Source: Ananas comosus (Eukaryota > Streptophyta > Magnoliopsida > Poales > Bromeliaceae). Taken from it: a DNA stretch of 64,000 nucleotides. How positions within the stretch are numbered: the first letter of the stretch is position 1; each line of letters opens with the position of its first letter. The stretch is from positions 1,893,439 through 1,957,438 of the forward strand of contig NC_033621.1 of assembly GCF_001540865.1 (NCBI RefSeq), read 5' to 3'. A program made the translations under genes and the position numbers. The notes beneath the pieces were generated by a model, which was not told the DNA's origin, ran no database searches, and saw only the letters and a program-made list of their open reading frames with translations. This document shows positions 24,875 through 35,898 of the stretch, one piece after another.

Positions 24875-25582
24875 AGGCATGTTTGTTTCAATGTAATTAG
24901 ACTTGGGGTGGAAGTGGACTTTGGGTTGAAGTGGAGTTTAGGTAAAAATTAATTCATTTTCGCTGTTTGTTTCTAACTGTGGAAGTGCAGTTCTGTGAGT
25001 TCTGTTGTTTGTTTCGTAGGAAGTAGCTGACGTAAAAAGTGTAGCTCTCCATCCCTAGTATACTTATCTCCGAAGTGATATTATTGTCTATTTTGTAACT
25101 TAGTGAATAATAAATTATAATAAATAAAAATTAATATAATTATATATGTATATAATTATATATATATATATATATGTATAATTATAAAATAAAATTTTAA
25201 AAAATTATATTATTTGTTTGCATATAAATTATAATAATGCAACAAATAAAATTCTAAAGTTAAAAAATTATTAACATTTAACAAATTTATTTTTCATCAT
25301 TTTCTAAATACACAAATTAGATAAAAAATATATTAAAACTTACCTAACCAAATTTGATCACATTACCTAACCAAATTTAACAAGCTCCTTTGCCTCTTTG
25401 CACTTCACCGGAATTGACTTCGTCCTGTGGAAGGATGAAGTCAATTACCTTATTTTGGGTGAACTTGACTTTTGGCCGTAATAAAATTACGGCAAAACAA
25501 ACAACGAAAGTGATAGTTTACGGCGTAAACAACTTCCCCCCTCTCCACTTCCCCTTCACTTTCACCCAAACAAACACACCCT
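24875..25582. mobile_element. Inverted-end DNA element (GTTTGTTT type)
   Basis: The left end 'ggcatgtttgtttc' and the right end 'aaacaaacacaccc' are inverted. Sub-terminal 'gaagtggag' and 'ctccacttc', plus repeated 'tgtttgttt' phrases, also pair. The middle is AT-rich with TATA repeats and no coding. The termini resemble plant hAT-type MITEs, but the flanking direct repeat is imperfect, so the superfamily is tentative. Confidence 0.45.
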
Positions 25583-26936
25583 AAAAGTAAATTGTTGAAA
25601 TTGAACGTAAAAGACAAGATTAAGCGCTCATTTGGCCTCAAAAATTTTGTCACCGTAAAAAGCAGCAGTCACGTGTTCGACAAGCAAAGTTTACAAAAAC
25701 TTTTGGTTTTTGTTTTGGGGAATTGAGTAAACATGTCTTTTATGGCCCCAGCATCATAAAATTACATAACAAGTGGATTCATCACCATCAGAGGATACCA
25801 AGCAGGGTGAAGTGTGTATGATTATGCAGGGAGATGCCAAAATTTTTAGCCTAAGAAAATGTTAGGAGAGAGAAAGGAGATAGAACACAGGGACATAATG
25901 TCTCCTTTTGAGAGACATTTTCTTATGCTAACTCCTTGTCACTGTAAAGCACAACAACTTCAGGAAAAAAAACAAAATTAATAAATGAATAAAATAATGT
26001 GGGAGAAGTGTACTATGCTATTGCACACCTACACCACTAGAGCTCTTCTCTCATATATCTAAAGGAGAGTAAGAAAATTTAAATTTTTAAAACTTTTTAA
26101 ATTTATCACAAATCATCTTGCAGCATGCCAGTGTCTCACCATTCACTTCTATTGCTAGTAATAGCAGTTTAGTTTAAACAAATTAAATTGTTGTCCAAAT
26201 TCCCTCATGAAAATAATAAAAGTGTTTCTCTAAATCAATACAAAGTGGAAGAAGTACAAGCACAGTTTCATAAACTATATATGCGAAAAATATCGTCAAC
26301 AGATTGTTGTTATAAAGTCGCACAGCACAATTTAGTTGATTGGATGATTACTCCCCACTAATATGGCAGTAATGCAGTTGATGACAAGGCAATAAATAAA
26401 ATGATACATAACTATCATATTAACGGCGCCTTATCATCAAGTCAAGTACATGAGACTATGGGACTTGAACATAATAATTCAGAAAGATTGAGTCAAAATT
26501 TATAATAAATTTAAGTTTAAGGACGAACGTGTCACCGCCCTAATAGTTTTGAGGACGGAAAGTGAAATTTAGCCTAATTTTTAAGTAACAAGAGATGGTT
26601 AAGAGAATAATCATTGATAAGATTGGGCCAAGCCTACAAGCTCAACCTTGGCCCAAAAGGTGGGAATTGGATTAATCCCAGTCCAGGACCATTTCTACTC
26701 CATTGTGTGTTCCCTTCATCACTTCGTGTATGCATACACATGAGAAACGTGAGAGAGGAGAGAGGCCCAAAAGGCTCTGGGCCGGCCCATTTTGGTTCGA
26801 GGGCCGTGATGCTTTGTTTGTCTGTAACTGATTTTCAGATTAAAAATAATTTCTTATTAAATTAAATATTTAAGTAAAAAAAAAATTATCAATTTTCTTT
26901 GATCATAACTCAATGGCTTGCTAACTAGAGTTATCN

Positions 26937-27484
26937 TCCCCCATGAAGAACCAAAGATGACAGTCAAAGTGAAGGAGTACTGAACTGCACTTACAGTCCC
27001 CAACCCATCTAGCATTTCGGGTGGTATTTGACATTTACCGTTCTCCTACAAAGGTCTTTGATGGGAAATCATTGTATCCCTAAAAATAGCAAACTGTAAA
27101 ATTATTTTTGACCAAAAAAATATCTATCTTTTTTTTTGGTTTGCTTTTCATTAAAGTTTATCACACTACCAATGTAGTGCGAAAATATATTACAGTAATT
27201 AATTTTTTTTTATTACTTTTCTCTGTCACTTTTTCTTTCATAACTGACTTTGAGCTGTAGACAAATTTAATTTGTGATAAACCAACTAAAAAGATAGATA
27301 TTTTTTTGGTCAAAAATAATTTTACAGTTTGCTATTTTTAGGGATACAATGATTTCCCATCAAAGACCTTTGTAGGAGAACGGTAAATGTCAAATACCAC
27401 CCGAAATGCTAGATGGGTTGGGGACTGTAAGTGCAGTTCAGTACTCCTTCACTTTGACTGTCATCTTTGGTTCTTCATGGGGGA
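26937..27484. repeat. Perfect 197-bp inverted repeat with 154-bp loop
   Basis: Bases 26937-27133 and 27288-27484 are exact reverse complements as far as I can read them, including runs of A and T. The loop (27134-27287) has a further weak pair near its ends (GTTTATCACA / TGTGATAAAC). The left arm starts on the base right after the N at 26936. It could be a young fold-back element or an assembly artefact caused by gap filling with the wrong strand. No coding potential. Confidence 0.85.
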
Positions 27485-27539
27485 GGGCGAGTAGTACGAT
27501 TAATCCTGGCCAAGTAGTAGGATTAATACGGGTCAACTT

Positions 27540-27750
27540 TTTGACGACCAACTGGACCACGCTGCACTAACGAGCTGCTAGTCTTCCTCCCTCCTTTTCC
27601 TCGCCTTTTTTTTTCTTTTTTCTTTTTTTGTTGTTTCCTCCTTTGCCTTATCTTCGAAGGTATTAGCTGCTTTCATTATATATGCTTAGTTCGTTTTATT
27701 TAATGAATGAAGCAGATGGGTTGCTATCTTTTTCTAAAAAAATAAAAAGA
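27540..27750 (+). mobile_element. LINE 3'-end relic
   Basis: Ends 'ttatttaatgaatgaagcag', then 'atgggttgctatc', then an A-rich tail, matching the 3' end of the LINE at 8191-8669 in order and spacing. The upstream pyrimidine-rich part ('cctcgcc', poly-T blocks) resembles that 3' UTR. No ORF2 sequence remains. Confidence 0.5.
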
Positions 27751-27902
27751 AAAAAAAAGAGAAGTATGAGACGTGAGGGACGGAATGATAAATAGTTTAT
27801 GATCATCATGATTATCATGCGAGAAAAAATTAAAAAATTATAATAGTAATAACACATAGAACATATTCTAAATTAAATTTATAACAAATTTAATAATAAT
27901 TA

Positions 27903-28055
27903 TCGACTGTTCTTAACATAAGTAACAAAGAGCTTGATAAATGATAGTTGATATTTAAGATCCCAAATTCGAAACCTAATTGCTTCACATTTTAAGCTAC
28001 GTTTATTTCTAAAAAAGTAAATAAAGTAGTAGCACGCTGCCTTCTTCTAAAAAAA
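27903..28055 (+). mobile_element. SINE with a perfect 19-bp target-site duplication
   Basis: About 150 bp, flanked by ACAAATTTAATAATAATTA at 27884-27902 and 28055-28073. It carries tRNA-type promoter remnants, an A-box-like 'taacataagtaacaaag' and a B-box-like 'aattcgaaacc', then 'cacattttaagcta', 'gtttatttctaaa' and the 3' end 'agtagcacgctgcc' with an A tail. The long perfect duplication shows insertion by a LINE-type endonuclease. Confidence 0.85.
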
Positions 28056-28164
28056 CAAATTTAATAATAATTAATAAAGATTTTAGAAAACATGCTTGTA
28101 GAGTTTGTTTAAAATATTGTACCATTCAAAAGATTCAGGAACGACATTCTACATCAAAATATTT

Positions 28165-28312
28165 TTTTTTGAGAGATAGGTAGCACGCTACTCGCTTCGT
28201 TTATTTCATTTAGAAATAAACTTAGCTGAAAATGTGAATCAACTAGAATTCAAACTTGGGTCTCGGGTACCAACCAACATACTCTTTGCCACTTGCTCTA
28301 GGGATGGACGGT
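28165..28312 (-). mobile_element. SINE copy
   Basis: Minus-strand copy with the full order of family phrases: poly-T (A tail), GGTAGCACGCTAC, 'tttatttcatttagaaataaa', 'gaatcaactagaattcaaac' (B-box side) and 'gccacttgctctaggg' (A-box side). The flanks have similar, imperfect 'tctacat' motifs that may be the decayed duplication. Confidence 0.75.
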
Positions 28313-28403
28313 AAAATCTACATAAAAAAATTACTAAGTTATGATCGTAAATAGGACCTTCTGCCCATAGCAGCTCTTTACTACAAAAAAATTACGAAAA
28401 TAG

Positions 28404-28645
28404 ATGGTTCAAATGATATCTATCATAACATCTCATTTCAGCTTCACACTAAAAGCAAAACGTTTAAACTTTCAAACTTGTACGAAAATAAATTGTTCAA
28501 ATGANCATTTCAGCTTCACACTAAAAGCAAAACGTTTAAACTTTCAAACTTGTACGAAAATAAATTGTTCAAATGATATCTATCATAACATCTCATTTCA
28601 ACTTCACACTAAAAGCAAAAGGTCCAAACTTTCAAACTGTACTTG
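28404..28645 (+). repeat. Tandem repeat interrupted by an N
   Basis: A unit of roughly 75-95 bp ('cattTcagcttcacac...', 'aaactttcaaactt', 'aaattgttcaaatga') occurs three times. Copies one and two are identical on either side of the N at 28505, and the segment 'tatctatcataacatct' between units is missing exactly there. This suggests a gap join; the true copy number is unknown. Confidence 0.75.
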
Positions 28646-28968
28646 GATGCCTTGGCGTAAGCAACGAATCCTAAAATAAGATGCTTTTGCACACAACGAA
28701 GGGAGACGATTTTGTTTGCTTATGATAATTTAATTTACTGCTACGACATCAAATCCCAGGAGTAACTGAACCTGTTCTCAATCACTCTAACCCAAAAAAA
28801 AAAAAAAAAGAGGGAAAAAAGAAAAAGAATCTATGTTAAATCCATGATATTGGACACTTCGACATAGAATCACAGGGACACCAACCCAAAAAAAAATTAA
28901 TGCTCAGCTCGTTCAAACCTGTGTCAGAGGAATATTGGGGCATAATTGTATGGGCATCGTCACCAAAC

Positions 28969-29172
28969 TTTTTTAGTTTGGGAATGATGCAGATGGGCGC
29001 TGCGTGACCGGCACCTACCCATTCTGGCATTTCTTTCTCACTGTCAGCTTCTTTCTCTCTCTCTAAAAATTGAGGCCCATATTTTTTTTTATTTTTTTCA
29101 TCGTAGGGGAGGGCGAAGTCACGCGGCGCCCATCTGTATTGTCCCTAAACTTTTAGTTTGGGAACGATACCT
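28969..29172. mobile_element. Short hairpin/MITE-like element
   Basis: Two arms of about 50 bp pair in inverse. The left arm reads 'aaacttttttagtttggga' and then 'cagatgggcgctgcgtgac'. The right arm reads 'gtcacgcggcgcccatctg' and then 'cctaaacttttagtttggga'. The arms themselves contain a small palindrome. Non-coding. Confidence 0.5.
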
Positions 29173-29404
29173 ATATAATTTTTGTCCGAAATATTGTAAC
29201 CACATCTAGAATTGAACCAGTCATGTCTTAGTCTCATATTTTAAATTCTCCTCTATTTAATTTTCTTTGCCTTTCATATCAAACCATGGATCTGAAAGAA
29301 AAACAAAAGTTTAATGTTTTCGCTCATGTTTCCACGCACTTATGTATCCAATAGATCAATCAAATTTAAAAAAAAAAAAAAGAACTGTTAAGTCTAATAT
29401 AAGA

Positions 29405-29936
29405 GTGTGCCTTGTTTGCTATTAGAAATACGGAGGGCTTCGTGTTTCTAAGTCGTTTTTGATAATAAAATTTTCGAATCGACAATCAGTTTTGTTAAAC
29501 TTGATTTAGCATATTTGAAATATTTAAAAAATAAATTTTGCGGTTTTCGATATCATTTATATAGCTATCGAAAGGGTTCGAATCAACGACTAAAAATAAA
29601 AATCTCACAAAGAATGGTGATATAATATTAAAATTTACGATCATAAATATTGATCTTGCAATAAATAGGTTAAAAATTTTCTATCAAAATTTCATCTAAT
29701 TTAAAAAATACTTCTACACCGTTAAACTTACAAACGATATGCATCAACCATTAAAAATTATTGATTTTGAACCCTTTCGATCACTAGGTAAGTAATGTTG
29801 AAAAATCGCAAAAATTATTTTCTAAATGCTTCAAATATGTTAGATAAAGTCTAACAGAGGCGGTCGTCGATTCGAAAGCTCCATCATTAAAAATGACTTA
29901 GGAATACAGAGTCCCCGTGCTCCTAATAGCACACAA
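29405..29936. mobile_element. Long-TIR non-autonomous DNA element
   Basis: Starts 'gtgtgccttgtttgctatta' and ends with the inverted 'taatagcacac'. Pairing continues inward through 'cgaatcgac', 'atttgaa' and 'tcgaaagggttc' for well over 100 bp per arm, at moderate identity. Elements at 42741-43286 and probably about 37490-38320 share internal phrases such as 'ccctttgatcactaggtaa', so they form one family. No coding. Confidence 0.55.
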
Positions 29937-30389
29937 GTCCTACTCCTAATATAATGTCATATCCAAAAAAATTTTAATATTACAAAAAAGATTTAGACCA
30001 ATATAGTTGATATCTGTGTCGGATCTTTGATGCTAACCATTAATCCAAAAAGCTCGAGCTGTTAAAAATACACAACTAATTCACTTAACACGTACAGATA
30101 CAGTGCCCACGGATCTCGATTGTGACTCGGCCCATCCAACCCTACGCCACTTCGAATATGACTTGTCCCACTCAGCCTCACGCTATTTTGAATATGACTC
30201 GGCCTAACATAATCCCTCGTCATAGAATAAAATGCTGACTCATTTAAGTTAACAATATGAAATTTCAAATTTGAAGCCTCGCAGGTTCTCAATTCTAACA
30301 AAATTTATTTCTGAAAAAAAAAAAAAAAAAAACAGGTCTCAGAGTACACATCTGCGTACCGTTCCAATGCCCCCACCCATATTACGAGC

Positions 30390-30397
30390 TATTTAAA
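30390..30397 (+). promoter_or_regulatory. Likely TATA box of the MYB gene
   Basis: TATTTAAA, 94 bp upstream of the MYB ATG, followed by a (GA)n tract (30450-30478) in the leader. Spacing fits a plant core promoter; there is no transcript evidence. Confidence 0.5.
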
Positions 30398-30445
30398 CCC
30401 CATTTTGACCCCTCCTTACCCTTTCTTAATAATTAGCATACGCAC

Positions 30446-30478
<33 letters not shown>

Positions 30479-30490
30479 CACGAAAGGGGG

Positions 30491-32281
30491 ATGGGGAAGA
30501 AGCCATGTTGCTCGAAGGAGGGGTTGAAGAGGGGGGCGTGGACTGCTGTGGAGGACAAGATGTTGGTGTCATACATCACTGCCCATGGAGAGGGCAAATG
30601 GGGGAGCCTCCCTAAAAGAGCTGGTGCGTTCTCAGAAATCAGCTTTTCCCACAATTCTTTCCAGAGATAGTTAACATCCTATTCGTTTCATTTATTTCAT
30701 TTAGAAATAAATTTAGTTAAAATACGAATCAATTAAAATTCAAATTTAAAATTTTAAATACCAACCGTTAAATTTTTTACCACTTGCGTTAGGAACGGTC
30801 GGTGAATCAGTTCCGGTTCATTCTCATATGTTATATATGTATATATAATGGTTGTAAAGCAGGTTTAAAGCGCTGCGGGAAAAGCTGTCGCCTGCGGTGG
30901 CTCAACTACCTGCGCCCAGGAATCAAGAGGGGGAACATCACCTGTGAGGAAGAGGAGCTCATTATAAGACTCCACATGCTCCTCGGCAACAGGTATGATT
31001 TATATAATTTCTCGACATTCAAATTTTTAGCCGTTAAGTTTGTAAATTATTGTAAAATTTATTCGTACGCGAGGTATTTTTTTTTAAAATTGTCTATAAC
31101 ACCATTTTAGATTTTGGTTCTAAGAAAATGCAAAAAGTTACGCTTGCGAATAACTTTAGAAACTGATGAGGATTTAAGTCCTTACCCCTTTTTTTTGTGT
31201 GCGTGTTTAAATGCATATAATGAGATTCAAACTCCGGAACTCGATCCAGTACCAAGTATAATTGTTATTGATTCGTAAAAGTAAAATCCATAATTGCACA
31301 ATGCATGGTGTAAATTATAGATCATTCTTTTTTTTTTCTTTTTTTTTTTTCTTTTTTGTGAAAATTGTCTTAGGGATGATTAACTGTGCAGTGCTTAAAA
31401 AGTTTGTGGGTCTTATGTTTGTTATTTCTTTTTCCCTTTAATTTGCTTCTTACTTAGAGAAAAATAATTTTTCTAAAATTTCAAAATTATCAAAATTTTC
31501 TGTTCTATATTCCTAGTAGTTGGCTCGGATTTTTATTTTCAAACGAAAAAAGAGAGAATCTCTCCAAATTTTAAATTTGCATAGGCTTACCCACTTTGGG
31601 TAAAATCTTAGGTTTGCTATTCTGAGATAAAAAAAAAAAGAAGAAAAATTATTACAAAACCTTGCAAAATTATTTTCTTCTCACGAGTATTTAAATATGT
31701 TCTTTTTTTTTTCTCGAAATGGAAAGTACAGATGGTCTCTAATTGCAGCTAGATTACCGGGACGAACAGACAACGAAATCAAGAATTACTGGAACACGAC
31801 TCTCGCAAAGAGAGTTCACAACCAATCACATCGACCCCCTCGACCTGTTACACCATTACTCAAAAACCAAGTTAAATGCCCTATTAACACTAAGCCCCAC
31901 AAGATTACTACAAAAAAACCACCACCACCACCACTCACTAACCCAAATATCATCAAAACGAAGGCATTGAGATGCAAAATGACCTTCTTCTCTCATGACC
32001 AAGAACACAACCCAGAAATGGACCCAAGAGAATCACAAGAAGCACCAAGAACTCCTCGACCGGATTCTTCAATCGATCGACCGATCACGAGGGTCGATTC
32101 CGGCACGGATAGGAGCCTGGATTTACTAAGTTCGTGGCAAGTCGGAGTCGAGGAAGAAGAAAGAAAGAACAGTTTGGGCTCGCTGCGCGACGAATTCGGT
32201 ACGTTCGACGCGGAATTGAGCGAATATTTCATGCTGGATTACCATTCTCCTCTTCTGGATTTGGAGGAGCAGTGGTTCTGA
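30491..32281 (+). CDS. R2R3-MYB transcription factor, subgroup 5 (TT2/C1-like)
   Basis: Nuclear activator, probably of proanthocyanidin or anthocyanin genes in a MYB-bHLH-WD40 complex. Exons: 30491-30623, 30863-30992, 31732-32281, giving 270 aa. This is the standard three-exon R2R3 layout with introns in the MYB domain. The R2 tryptophans are W17, W37 and W57; the R3 core residues are I70, W89 and W108. The bHLH-contact motif [DE]Lx2[RK]x3Lx6Lx3R is complete at E76-R95. IIKTKALRC at 161-169 matches the subgroup 5 signature of the VIRTKAxRC type. The C terminus is acidic (LDLEEQWF). C72 in R3 is unusual, since this position normally follows F-T. Intron 1 carries a reverse SINE, and the leader a (GA)n tract. 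The DNA-binding call is firm; the pathway is inferred from the motifs. Confidence 0.9.
30664..30806 (-). mobile_element. SINE copy inside MYB intron 1
   Basis: Minus-strand copy recognised by 'cgtttcatttatttcattta' followed by 'gaaataaatttagtt', the B-box side 'attcaaattta', and the A-box side 'ccacttgcgttaggaac'. It fills most of the 239-bp intron, and its 3' limit lies about 55 bp before the splice acceptor. Confidence 0.65.
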
Positions 32282-35200
32282 GGTGGTTCTGATTTTGGTG
32301 ACTTTAGCTACATTTCAGATTTAGTTTTTTGACAAGGGTCTACATCAGCCAAGCTAAGGTAGATTCTGTACTGTAGGATCAGAGAGGAGATTATATTTAA
32401 AATGTTGAATTAAATATTCAATAACAAGGAAATTGTCCATTTCCACTTTGTGATGGATATTAATCTATTTTCACTTTGTTCAATTTGGGTAAAAAGAGAC
32501 TTTTTTTTTTTTTGTTTCCTGTTATTGGCTTAACAATGTTTTTACTGTGTATTGATTTGGATTTTTGCTTGGTTTAATATATGCTTCTGCAGAACCACAT
32601 CACATGCCTAAAATAAGCACAGTAGAATCACTTTATTGGATACCTCTCATGTGTTGAGTCAATTATTCAGGATCTCCCTTGTAAGCTTGTCTGAGGGAAA
32701 CCTCACACTTCCAAAATAAAATGTTGGAGATAGAGATGGTTTCAAAATCTGATTAATTTTTTCTTCTCTTTTTGAAAGATTTTGGAGTGTATTCCACTAA
32801 TTAAGGTTACAAAAAATAACACCCATTTGGCTTGGCTTATAAACCCATTTTATTGGATAAATAAAAGTTATATGGTTAAGCTGATATGTGTGTCGGAAAT
32901 ATGAAATACGCGATTATAAATCCCAAAAATAATAACTATGATTCGAAGCATGTAACTGTTAGCTGTAAAAGTATGTGGTAAAAGTGATATGAATGAATGA
33001 GTTCTAAGACGATCTAATCCACCCACCGTCGATAATACTTCAAACTTTGAACACCATACCTAATGGACATTTTAGGGCAAATGTAGATTAAGAGCATCGT
33101 AAAACCACCAATACAACCCATTTTTGCAACAAAAAACCACCTTAGAGGTGTTTATGTACATAACACGAAAATGAATTATTCTGGTGGTTTTATGGCATTT
33201 TCAAACTTCGGAGGTGATCCTCAACTGCGTTTAAGTTCGGTGGTCCGAGACCTTTCTACACTAGAGTCTCGTGCTCCTGACTATAGGTCGATAAATGATA
33301 GAAGCCTAAGGGTGCAATTAAGTTAAAAATCTTAACCTACTGAAGTGCTTAGCAGTGTTATACTTAGTAATTTTCTACCTCACAAACACAAACAGAACCT
33401 CATCTCAAAGTATAGTGTAGCTACATAACATCTTTGAAGCACCAGGGAATATACTTTGCCCACGTGAAGTCACACATCAATATCATGTATTCAACATACA
33501 AGATGCACTTGTCTTTTTGGTTCCTGGTTGAGAAACCTAAAAAGTTGAGAATATTTTGGGGCCTACTGCTGAGATAAGATCGAAAGAACTCACAAGAGTG
33601 TACTCTTTAGTACTCCTTTGTTGATGGAATTCACTGATGCTTTTGCCATATCCAATGTTTTATCAAATGGACAAAAATCATACGAGCACCCTACTAGCCT
33701 ACACCACACACCTGTATAGTCATTGTTCTGCAACTACAGTTCACATTGTCCCTGCACAGAGTAATTTGAAAGGAGATATGATATATCAAATAAGTTATTC
33801 TAGCTTCTTATTCTAGCATCCGAATAAGCGCTTATTATCTACTCAAAGGCCCTTTCGAAATAAGGTTGTTTAAGACATGTAAAGTAATCCAAAAAGTTAT
33901 CTCAATAAATTAACAGCTCCATTAGCTATCGGCCATTGACAGTTAACAAAACCGTCTTCAGAATAAAAAGCTCAATTTAAAAGAAACGATCATTGGATTT
34001 GTAACCAAAACCCCAGATTTACACACACATGAACAGCTACAAATGAAATCATAATATGACACCACAACTCAGCATGACTTGATTGTTGAATCAAATCAAT
34101 CCAATGTCCAAAACAGATATAATGAGAATACTTTGAGTGATTTGCTACCTCAAACAACATGGTTCTGTGGATGACTAATCCCAACCATGTATCATGTAGA
34201 ATGATCGAGACAATGAGGTCTATTATGTGCAAACAGACCCAACTAACATGAAGAGGAATTTGTTAGCGGTACATCATACTGTTGCCCTATGAACTATTGG
34301 AAGAGTTTCACTTTACAGGCCCCCAAACTCTTCAAATTGACATTGGATATCCTGATCTTCAGTAAATGATTCACATTACCCCCTTTTATTAGCTCCCATT
34401 AGAATAGACGAGAACTAATTTAGAGCTGCCTACATAACTAATCAGGATAGTCTTTTGGCAGAAAACTACTGCGAAAAGATCTCCTTCTCCACTAAACTCC
34501 CTTTTTTCCCTCAACATTTTGCTCTCTTTAAGTTAATTGGTTAATGGAGGAGGGTTATTTTCTCACCAAAAGACTAACCTAATTAGTCAATTAGGCAGCT
34601 CCGTAAGTTCCCATCAATTCTTGTTAAAAGGAATTGACGGAAGGGCTTACATGGATCACTTACTGGAGGTCGGAGAATTTAATGCCCATTTTAAGATGTT
34701 GGGGGTAAAGTGAAACTTCATCAAAAATTCAGAGGGTAGCAGTGTAATTTACTAAATTGGTTTTGGTACAAACCAATTATCATGGATATGCGTATTATAT
34801 AAGATGTCACAACGAAATGCAATCAACAAGGTTCCTAGATTTGGCACTCATTTAGATAAGAGCACCATCAACTTCAAATGCGTGAACTTGCTAGTTGAGC
34901 AAACTACCAAAGGTGAGTTACTAAAATAAACATCATTAACTAGAAGAGAGAAATTGCAGTCAAAATAAAGAGTTTATATTACCTAAAAATATGACTCTCC
35001 TGATTTTAAGGAAATGTAATCCATACCCTTAATTTTGAGGATTTTGACACCAAGAATGATACTCTAGACAATTCTTAACTGTTGTGAATCCAGAGCTCCA
35101 ATATCAAACAATGATTAATTCAGAATTTAGTTAACATCTATACAGATCATCAACCTAGCCATGCTCAAGTAGTCGAGCGGCCAACCTTTATTGACTGCGG

Positions 35201-35898
35201 GAGTTCTGAAATCATGACTACAGGTTCCTTCCAACTTCTGATTTGCAAAAAAGCAAGTAACTAAAACCAAGGGTTGTTGATCCAAAAGGCAAAAGCAGGG
35301 ACTATGTAAATTTAAAGAATAATCTTAGCATAAGCATTATTAGCACCAGTGATCTGAAATTTTTGTGACATTTCGACCATTGTTAAATGTTATCAGTGAT
35401 TGAGAGGCTTAGCTTAAGGGTGGCATTCTGGTTTAACCATATTTTGAATACTGAAAGGAAAGTGCCGTCGTTGTATCAAAACAATCACTGTAAAACACAA
35501 TTGAATCACTATCATCGGAGAATGGAATGCTTACGGTTGTGCTTGTTCCTAATAAAGATGCAATCTTTTAGCTCTAAAGATGATGCTTTCGCGCTACCAT
35601 TCTATCCTACATTAGATTACTGAAGTCATTAAACAATAAAACCAAACTTAAAACAGACTGATAAAACAGCTTCTGGCCACCAACCTAGAGAGCAAACTCC
35701 ACCCATTTCGACGATTCTCATCACTGAAGCATTACAATTTCCATACATTTATTTGTTGGTTCCAGTTTCCAAGTTGAATTGGAGACAAGTAAAACACTTA
35801 GAATCTTTAGATTCTCCATCCATGGTCACCAAATTACAAACTTTCTCGCAAAATTAAATGAGATTGAAGCAAATTGAGAGCATAACCAACCTTCGAAA
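32282..35898. other. Intergenic region between MYB and the DABB gene
   Basis: The first 150 bp look like MYB 3' UTR. An inverted-end element is at about 34275-34748. The rest is moderately AT-rich DNA with short frames and no recognisable domain or RNA gene. The 3' UTR of the DABB gene on the minus strand probably lies in the last 200 bp; a possible 3' UTR donor 'aaggttggt' sits just after its stop codon. Confidence 0.5.
34275..34748. mobile_element. MITE-like element with inverted ends
   Basis: The left arm ('actgttgccctatgaa', 'gagtttcactttac', 'ggccccc') pairs in inverse with the right arm ('gggggtaaagtgaaactt', 'ttcagagggtagcagt'). Further in, 'actaatcaggatagtctttt' pairs with 'aaaagactaacctaattagt', making a long fold-back. 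Non-coding; duplication not resolved. Confidence 0.55.

Larger units (their letters stand above)
24264..30400. other. 6-kb gene-free, repeat-filled region between GRF and MYB
   Basis: I find no coding exon. Mapped elements are an inverted-end element (24875-25582), a perfect 197-bp inverted repeat beside an N (26937-27484), a LINE tail (27540-27750), two SINEs (27903-28055, 28165-28312), a tandem repeat containing an N (28404-28645), a short hairpin element (28969-29172) and a long-TIR element (29405-29936). The remainder (for example 25600-26930) is AT-rich with nothing I can name. Confidence 0.55.

Noticed and set aside
28404..28679. 91-codon frame over the tandem repeat
   Set aside because: It runs through the N at 28505 and simply translates the repeated unit.
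35160..35230. Possible tRNA ('gtagtcgagcggcc...')
   Set aside because: It has a D-arm-like phrase but no matching anticodon stem, T arm or acceptor stem could be drawn.
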